A stretch of DNA of 64,000 nucleotides from a virus: the IMG/VR virus record IMGVR_UViG_3300028197_001049, positions 1 through 64,000 of that record. One strand, given 5' to 3'. Numbering within the stretch: position 1 is the first letter of the stretch; each line of letters opens with the position of its first letter. Below the pieces are notes generated by a model. That model made no database searches, had not been told where the DNA came from, and was given only the letters and a program-made list of their open reading frames with translations. Positions 53,699 through 61,300 of this stretch are shown here, piece by piece. The position numbers and the translations under genes are program-made.

Positions 53699-55268
53699 AG
53701 AATTCTACGACCAATTTCACATCCTCAATTTGGTCAATTGAGCGAGAAACTGTTCTTCTGTTTTCAACATAAATGATATCACCTGTATACTTCTTGACTT
53801 CTGGCGTTGAATAACCATTGGCAAAAGTCAAATTGGAAGTAGTAGAACTATATGCTGTATCTGGAGTCTCAACTGATCCAGATCCCGATCCTGTAATTGC
53901 ATTGCCGCCAGAGAAAGGAGTCAGATCTCCACCTTGATCTCCAGTAGCAATATGCTCATAGCTGCTCTGATAAATTTTAAGGATTTTAGTTCCCGAATCC
54001 CATGAAACAACCTTACCAGAAGCACCAGTAGTTGTTTGAGTAATTACTTCATCAATATTAAATGATGCTGCAGTTGCTGAAGGGAATTTAATTGCAGTCA
54101 AAGCACTATAAGTTACACCGCTCGCAGCGCCACCACCTGCTTCCAGAGGATCGCGAAGGATACCGATTCTTCTGAAGTCAGTATCAACTGGGAACTCTTG
54201 GTTCTCATCATATGCTACTCTAGAATTAATCATAACACGCTTGGTGCCAAGTTCTTTGAAGATATTAGCACCATGACCACCTGAAGGAGGAAGAACTACT
54301 TCCAATACTGAAACAGAACTAGGTGATCCAATACCAGTAATTTCAGTTGCATTTACGTTGATGTAAGCATAGGTATAACCAGAACCAGGAGTTGTGATGG
54401 TTACCTCACTAACAGTACCACTAGTAACTTTTACTGTAGCAAGTGCTTGGACTCCACCATTTTGTGACCAATCTCCACGAATAGGGACACTAGTATATCC
54501 AGTAACGTCATTATCAGTGTAACCTGCTCCACCATTTTTAATCACTACTGTGTCAATAGATCCATCAACCGCAGCATTCTTTACATCAGTTCCATTAGAA
54601 GGATCTCCAGAAGGACCAGTTCCCCAAGCAGCAGGAACAGGAATATAAGAACTAGTGAAGAATTTGATTACATCATCAGTACCGATGCTGTACAAAAACT
54701 TCCATTTATATCCATCTGCAGTATTGAAGATAGATGTCTGAGTTCCTGAAGGAGCAACTGTAGAAGCAGTTCCGTTAGGGTTAGCAGGAGAAGAACCGTT
54801 GAAGATACACTTGTAAATTTTATAATCATTTACAACATAATACTTGGCACTATAAAGATGGGGAGCATTTTCTCCTGCAGAATTCGCTTTATAGTCAGTA
54901 CTATAATTAGAACGATACATGGAGTATGTAACTCCAGATGTCCAATTATATCTTGGGATTACTAATCGTACATCTGATGAAGTGACTCTCTTAAGAGAGA
55001 TCATATCGTCAAAAGTTTCTTTTTCGTAATTGAAGCTATCAACGGGTGTAGGTGGATTGTTCTCGTCTGGCGTTGCCAGATAAGAGTTACTATGCTGACT
55101 ACCTGTTGATTGCCCAACGTAAGAGGTCGCACCAGCTACAGCTGCGGTATCCCAGTTTTGTGGTCTACCCATAAAGAAGTACATCTTGGTAGATGCCGCT
55201 TCGGAAAATGCTTCATCAAATTGTTGTGCATTATGAATTCTAAATTGTTCAGAAATTAAAGCTGGCAT
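53697..55268 (-). CDS. gp8: Baseplate wedge protein gp8
   Basis: 523 residues (T4: 334). The N-terminus PALISEQFRIHNAQQFDEAFSEA, then KMYFFMGRPQNWD and FDDMISLKRVTSSDVRLVIPRYNWTSG, with YVVNDYKIYKCIFNG and DGYKWKFLYSIGTDD, matches gp8 of cyanomyoviruses, a structural part of the baseplate wedge. The C-terminal half is enlarged by beta insertions with GGAGYTDNDVTGYTSVP and GSGYTYAYINV motifs and a TTGASGKVVSWDSGTKILKIYQ unit, both seen in neighbouring giant proteins. Two overlapping late promoters precede it. Confidence 0.85.
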   Translation of the reverse strand: MPALISEQFRIHNAQQFDEAFSEAASTKMYFFMGRPQNWDTAAVAGATSYVGQSTGSQHSNSYLATPDENNPPTPVDSFNYEKETFDDMISLKRVTSSDVRLVIPRYNWTSGVTYSMYRSNYSTDYKANSAGENAPHLYSAKYYVVNDYKIYKCIFNGSSPANPNGTASTVAPSGTQTSIFNTADGYKWKFLYSIGTDDVIKFFTSSYIPVPAAWGTGPSGDPSNGTDVKNAAVDGSIDTVVIKNGGAGYTDNDVTGYTSVPIRGDWSQNGGVQALATVKVTSGTVSEVTITTPGSGYTYAYINVNATEITGIGSPSSVSVLEVVLPPSGGHGANIFKELGTKRVMINSRVAYDENQEFPVDTDFRRIGILRDPLEAGGGAASGVTYSALTAIKFPSATAASFNIDEVITQTTTGASGKVVSWDSGTKILKIYQSSYEHIATGDQGGDLTPFSGGNAITGSGSGSVETPDTAYSSTTSNLTFANGYSTPEVKKYTGDIIYVENRRTVSRSIDQIEDVKLVVEF

Positions 55269-55299
55269 TTCTATAAGTGGTTTACGGTTTTCCTTGTGT

Positions 55300-55313
55300 T
55301 ATTTATATTTATC
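55300..55313 (-). promoter_or_regulatory. Tandem overlapping late promoters of gp8
   Basis: On the minus strand TATAAATA (55307-55300) and GATAAATA (55313-55306) overlap by two bases, 32 and 38 bases before the gp8 start. The second overlaps the stop codon of the giant gene upstream. Confidence 0.75.
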
Positions 55314-58300
55314 ACCCTCGCCAAGCGAGTCTCAAATAATCTGTATCTGTATGTGATGTTGCTGTTGTTGATTTAGATCCTCTGACGACTGTGAAGTCTT
55401 GACCAGAGATTGATGTATATTCCACAGTTTCATCACCAAATTCCAAATATCCTGTGGGTGGGAAGTTTGATACATTGCCAGTTACTGTAATGGTAGTAAC
55501 TGTGTCATTAATAGCACCATTGAGTGTCAGACCATATGAAACATACGCTTCTGGTCCAATATTAATCATTGATGGTTCAATAGAACCCTGCGAAACTCCT
55601 CTGTGAGTAGTAAAGTCACCCACTGTAAGAGCAGGAGCATATCTATTAATCATTTCAATAGTAACACCCGTACCAAGATAAGATGCTAATGGATCATTAA
55701 GTTCTTGAGGTTCATACGAGAATTTGTTATTATCAAATGTCTGGAGATTATATGCTAGACCGGCATCAGAAGTATCTTTGAGCGTTCTTGATTCAGTTTC
55801 AACATGGATAGTATTAGAAATAATAAGTTGAGATATGATAATTGGGAGTAAGAACTCTTCCTCGCGAACAGATGCAACACCAAATCCATTGATTGCATTA
55901 TAAGAAGTGCTATCTACAATTAACTCTCGTTTTGCAAAAAGTGGTGTTTGGGGTCTAATAATTTCATACTTCTTCGCAAAAATTAACTCAGGTGCCTCAG
56001 TATATCCAGAACCAGGGTTAGTAATTACAATATTAGTAACTCTACCATTAGTAATTTCAGCATATGCTTCTGCACCTGTTCCTGGATTACCACACTCAAC
56101 TTTAAATAACACTATAGGTGCTACATCATATTCAAGACCTTGATTGGTAATATTGACTCCAGTTACTTGATAATCAAAAACTGGAGGAATACCTTGAGTT
56201 CCTTGAATACCTGCAGTGTTTTGGATACCCACTGTATTACCTCCACTAATGGGAATACCACTAACAACTGCATTTGCGACGGCATTTTTACCGCGAACAT
56301 ATGAGTTATCGGTATATACAAATGCAGTATAAAGCAGATTATCAGTATTTTCTAATGCCCTTTCATCAATTTTAATAATTTTCTTGGTGGTTTCTCCATC
56401 AATTTTGATGAGATCTCCAGGAAAGATAATATCTCCAGTGTTTGATAATTTATTAAAGTATCTACATCCCTCAGGATTATTATCACCAAGATATTCAAGT
56501 TTCTCAAAAACATTACCATTCCAGATAGAAATGGTTTTGTCAAACGTTTTCCCATAGAAGTAAAGACAATGGCAATTCTTCCCTACAGTTGGTGCCTCAG
56601 TGAATGTAATAACATTATCAACAATTGTAAATGAAGATCCTTCTAATTGAGGAATGCCATCAAGTAAAACTAAAATTTGATGATCATCAGGTGGAAGAAT
56701 AATATCATCACCAAATTTAAATTCAAATGATTTTTTACTACTATTAAATTCATGCGAGAAATTATTTAATACTTTATACTTACTAAATGTATATGCAAAG
56801 AACTGTCTTTCTGGTGAATGTACTTCAGTAAATACAATCTTATTAGGATTGACACTTCTATTAATAGTATATGATTCACCATAAATTTGCACCACACCAT
56901 CAATAAACACTAATATATTTTCATCTGCCTCGGTGATAATATTAGAACCATTAGTTTTTTTCAAATCAAATGTTTTTGATGTTCCATCAAACAAGATGTC
57001 CCTAACTTTGTATGAGTATCTTATATCATCTGAAGAATTAACAAATTTGAAGAAGATAGAGTGGAATGTAGTTCCAAATTTTGGTGCTTCAAAAAGGTTT
57101 AACGTGGAATTAGTGTAATTAAACTGCCCTTTCGTGTAGATGGAACCAGTAACATCACTAGAATCAATAATACCAGAAGTGGTTAAGAAGTCAGGAAGAA
57201 TTGTGAAATCTTTCTCATAAAGTTGATTAGCAATTGCTAATTTCATCATATCACGAGCTTTATTGAATGCTGTTATAGATTCACTTACTTCACCCGCAAG
57301 ACCATCGGGAAGTAAAGAGTTACCTTGAAGATATCTCCCAACAACTTCTCTTATGTTGGAATTGCCCCCTGTTTTCATGTCATTAATAATAGCATCAACA
57401 ACTAAACCTAAATCTCTCCTACAAACTGCCTCTCCGCTAGATGGAATCCCGACTAGTTCATTGGGGAATGGAGTGGGGAAGAGTAAAGATCCTTGAGTCA
57501 GATAGAATGTAATAGTTTCTGAAAGATTATGGATATTTGAACGAACATCCGCACATGCCGTTGGATCGTTATTTGCGATAACACTAGTTACAGCAGGAAG
57601 AACAACAGCATCCGTAGCAGCACGAACAAATGTATGTGAATAATTACCACCTGAAGTAACCACAACTTGATTCAATGCACTAGCAGTAGCACTTACAAAT
57701 GTATGAGTGTAATTACCACCAGATACAACAGCTCCAGTTGTTGCGGAAACAAATGTGTGAGTAGTTGTGTTAGTAGATGGTATAGTGGTAAGAACTTGAA
57801 TTGTAATTGTGGTTGCAGTTACCGATTCAATATTGATTGCAGTATCATAGAATGGATCAGTTAAACGAGGGTATGCGTGGTTGGTTCCATTACTATCCTC
57901 ATCACATGTGAATACAAGTGAATCTGGCAATAACTTAATGCTTGTACCAGCAGTCAAATTATGATTACCAATGGTCAATTCCATCAATCCTGTTGTAGGA
58001 TTATAATCAGCACCAGTTGGTGTAAATGATACAAGTGGAGATGCTCCAATGTTTACAGTAAGTTGATCATTGGTTGCAGAAATGACATTGAGTCGTTTAT
58101 TAGAAGCAGGATCAGTTGATCTTGGATATGTTTTGTTGGATGTATTTCCATCCATTAAACAACTGAATGTAAGACTCCCATCTCCAATGATAATACCATC
58201 TCCTGCGGTAAATCCATGATTAGCTGATGTAATACCTAAAATTCCAGTGGCAGCATCATAGGTCGCATCAGTTACTGTGTAAAGTCTTGGGACATATGTA

Positions 58301-61300
58301 TGAACTGACGTGTCAGTAGAACTACCAACATTAATTGTGATAGTAGTAGCGGTCGTAGAAGTGATCGGAACAGGAGTATCGTATGTCTTATCCTTTTTCT
58401 TCTTTAAACCGTTCACAGAGGCACTCACAAAGGTATGAGCGGACGTATCACTAGAAACACCTATACGAACCTTGAATGTATCCTCAGTTGTTTCAGTAAT
58501 TGGCAACCACTTCTCTGCATATGGGTCAGACCCTGCACGAGGATATGAATGATTAGTTTGATTATTATCTAAAGCACATGTAAATGTAATTGAGTTATTA
58601 TCAAATTTAATAAAATCTCCATCTTCCCACCCATGATTATTGATAGTAATAACCATTACTCCAGAAACAGGATCATAATCTGCACTTTCAATAGTTTCAC
58701 TAAGAATAGATGTCTTCGGGTATGAATGATTAGTTTGATTGTTATCTAAGTCGCATGTAAATGTAATTGATTCATCTCTTAATTTGATAGTTTCATACTT
58801 AGATAATGTGTGAGTGCCAATAGTCAGTTCAACGTCACCCGATTGGGGGTCATAATCAGCAGCAGTAATATCAAAACCAACCAGAGGTGATGTACCTATG
58901 TTTACCTGGAAAGTATCTGTGGTAACATTAGAAACTGCCATGTTTGTGTTAAAAGCGTTATCAGTTACTCTGGGATAACTCTTCTCAGCAACATTTCCAT
59001 CCATACCACAAGTAAAGATGAAACTATTTTCTTTAAGAAGGATATTATCTGAATTAGCAAGACCATGATTAGCAACTGTTACATTTAAAACTCCAGTAGC
59101 AGCATCATAAGTTGCAGCAGTAGGTGTTCCTACAGCAGTTCCCCAATATTCAGCATTTCCTGGCGTTACTGTAAGATCTTTATCAAGCAACTGGTTAGTA
59201 ATTGCCGATTTCATCATATCACGCGCTTTATTAAATGCTGTTATAGATTGAAGAATTTCACCACTCAATCCATTCGTAATTAATGTATTTCCATTGACAT
59301 TAAAATATTTTTTGAGAAATTTACGAGCATAAACATTGCCACCAGTATGAACATCTAGTGATACGGCATCAATAAACAATCCAAGATCACGCTTACACTT
59401 TCCTTCGCCCGTAGTATCGGACCCGATAGTTTCTGCTGGAAGACCTGCAATAGATCCTGCAGTAAATGCATCATTTACAATACCAGCAAGAACTGTAATA
59501 GCAGATGTTACGTTAGCACACAAAGGAGCACCGAGAGGATCAGGAGTAATCGTAGTATCAGTAACTGTAAGTTGATTAGTAAATGCAAGGATCATATTAT
59601 CCTTAGCGGCATTAAAACCAAAAATTGCCTCTGCTTCTTCACCAAGAATACCGTTAGTTATAGGATTTCCAGAATCATCAAAAAACTGTAGTGCAAATTT
59701 ACGAGCATACTCATTACCACCATTAACAAGATCTAATGATGTGTAATCAATAAAGAGACCCATATCTCTCTTACACTTGGTCTCATACGCTCCATGAGAA
59801 GGATATTGAGCAATAATAGCATTCCAGGAATTATTAACAATCTCAGTTCTATTTTGCTGAATGAGTCTATAAGCGTCCTTAAAGCGATAATCACTCGCAG
59901 TGGCAGGATCTAGCGGATAAACAAAATCAGGATAGTCTATGGCGATTTGAGCAGCACCTCTGTCAATGATTTCCTTACGGTTCCTTTGGATATACCTGTA
60001 TGCATCTTTATAACGTGATGTTGATGTAGTTTGGGGATCATTCGGATAGAAGAAATCTGGATATTCAATAGAAATTTGAGCATTTGCTCTATCAATAATT
60101 TCTTGTTTATTGATATAAATTAGATCAGCACCATCTCTATGGCGGTTTGCACTAACCACAGTAGATTGAGCAGGGTCTAACCAGATTCCTTTATTTGAGA
60201 CAGGAAGTGCAACAGATGGATTATTTAAATAATACGTTAAAATTCCAATTAGAGTCCCAATCGTACTTTGAACATCAGCACAAACTGCAGGATCATTATT
60301 AGTAAGAGTTCCATTAGGATTGGAAATTTTTACTCTAAATGAATCAGAACTAGGAACATCATAGATTTCAAACTTATCATTAAAATTAATATTTTGAACA
60401 CTATTAGTAATTCCAGAAACATGGAGATATTTGTTATCTGGATATCTTTGACCAGCAATTGTTATTGCTAAATTATGATCTGTTGATGTAGTAACTGTTG
60501 CTAAACCAGCATCATACGACAGACTCACAATTGACCCAGTGTCAATTGGTTCTTGGAATACTTCATTCAATGCAAGAATTACAGAAGTATTTTTAGTATC
60601 AGTTGGGAATGTTCCGTCATTGGTGATAACACTATATGTGTTTGTATTTTCATTCAAATTTGATGAAAGATCCGCAATTTGTACTGATTCAATTTGATTA
60701 TCTAAGAAATTAAGTTGTGCAGCGCCTGTGCCCAAATAAGACTTCAAGTTAGCTGCTTTGATCGTAGATAATTCATATTTTTTAAATACAATATCAGATT
60801 CTACATTAATTGTCGGAAGTTGAATAAGAATTTCATTTGCATGAGGATTCGCAGCAAGTCCGATACTAAATGCGGAACCTGTTACAGTGTCCTCAAAGTC
60901 AACATCATTTTCTACAGATACTTCGCCAAATAATTTAAATCCAAGAGGATGAGTTGTTTCATCAACATACTTCTTATAATCACTAAGACCTTTAGTGCTT
61001 CTAATTACATATGAAAAATCTTGGTAGTAATAACTATCAGTAATTTTCTGAGAAGAAGAACTAATTTTACCCAGATCAGAATCAAAGAATCCAACTCTTG
61101 TCATAAATCCATCAACATTTCCAAAAACATCTGGTTCATCAATTGAATAAACTTTAGATGTTGTTGATTGAATTGATCCAGTTAGAATATCATTTACATT
61201 TAACTCACCAGATCTAACTTGTATATCTAATAACAATACATTTTTACCAAGTTCCTGAATTTTACCAATAAATCCCTCAAAATTTGGAGTCTTTACGGTT

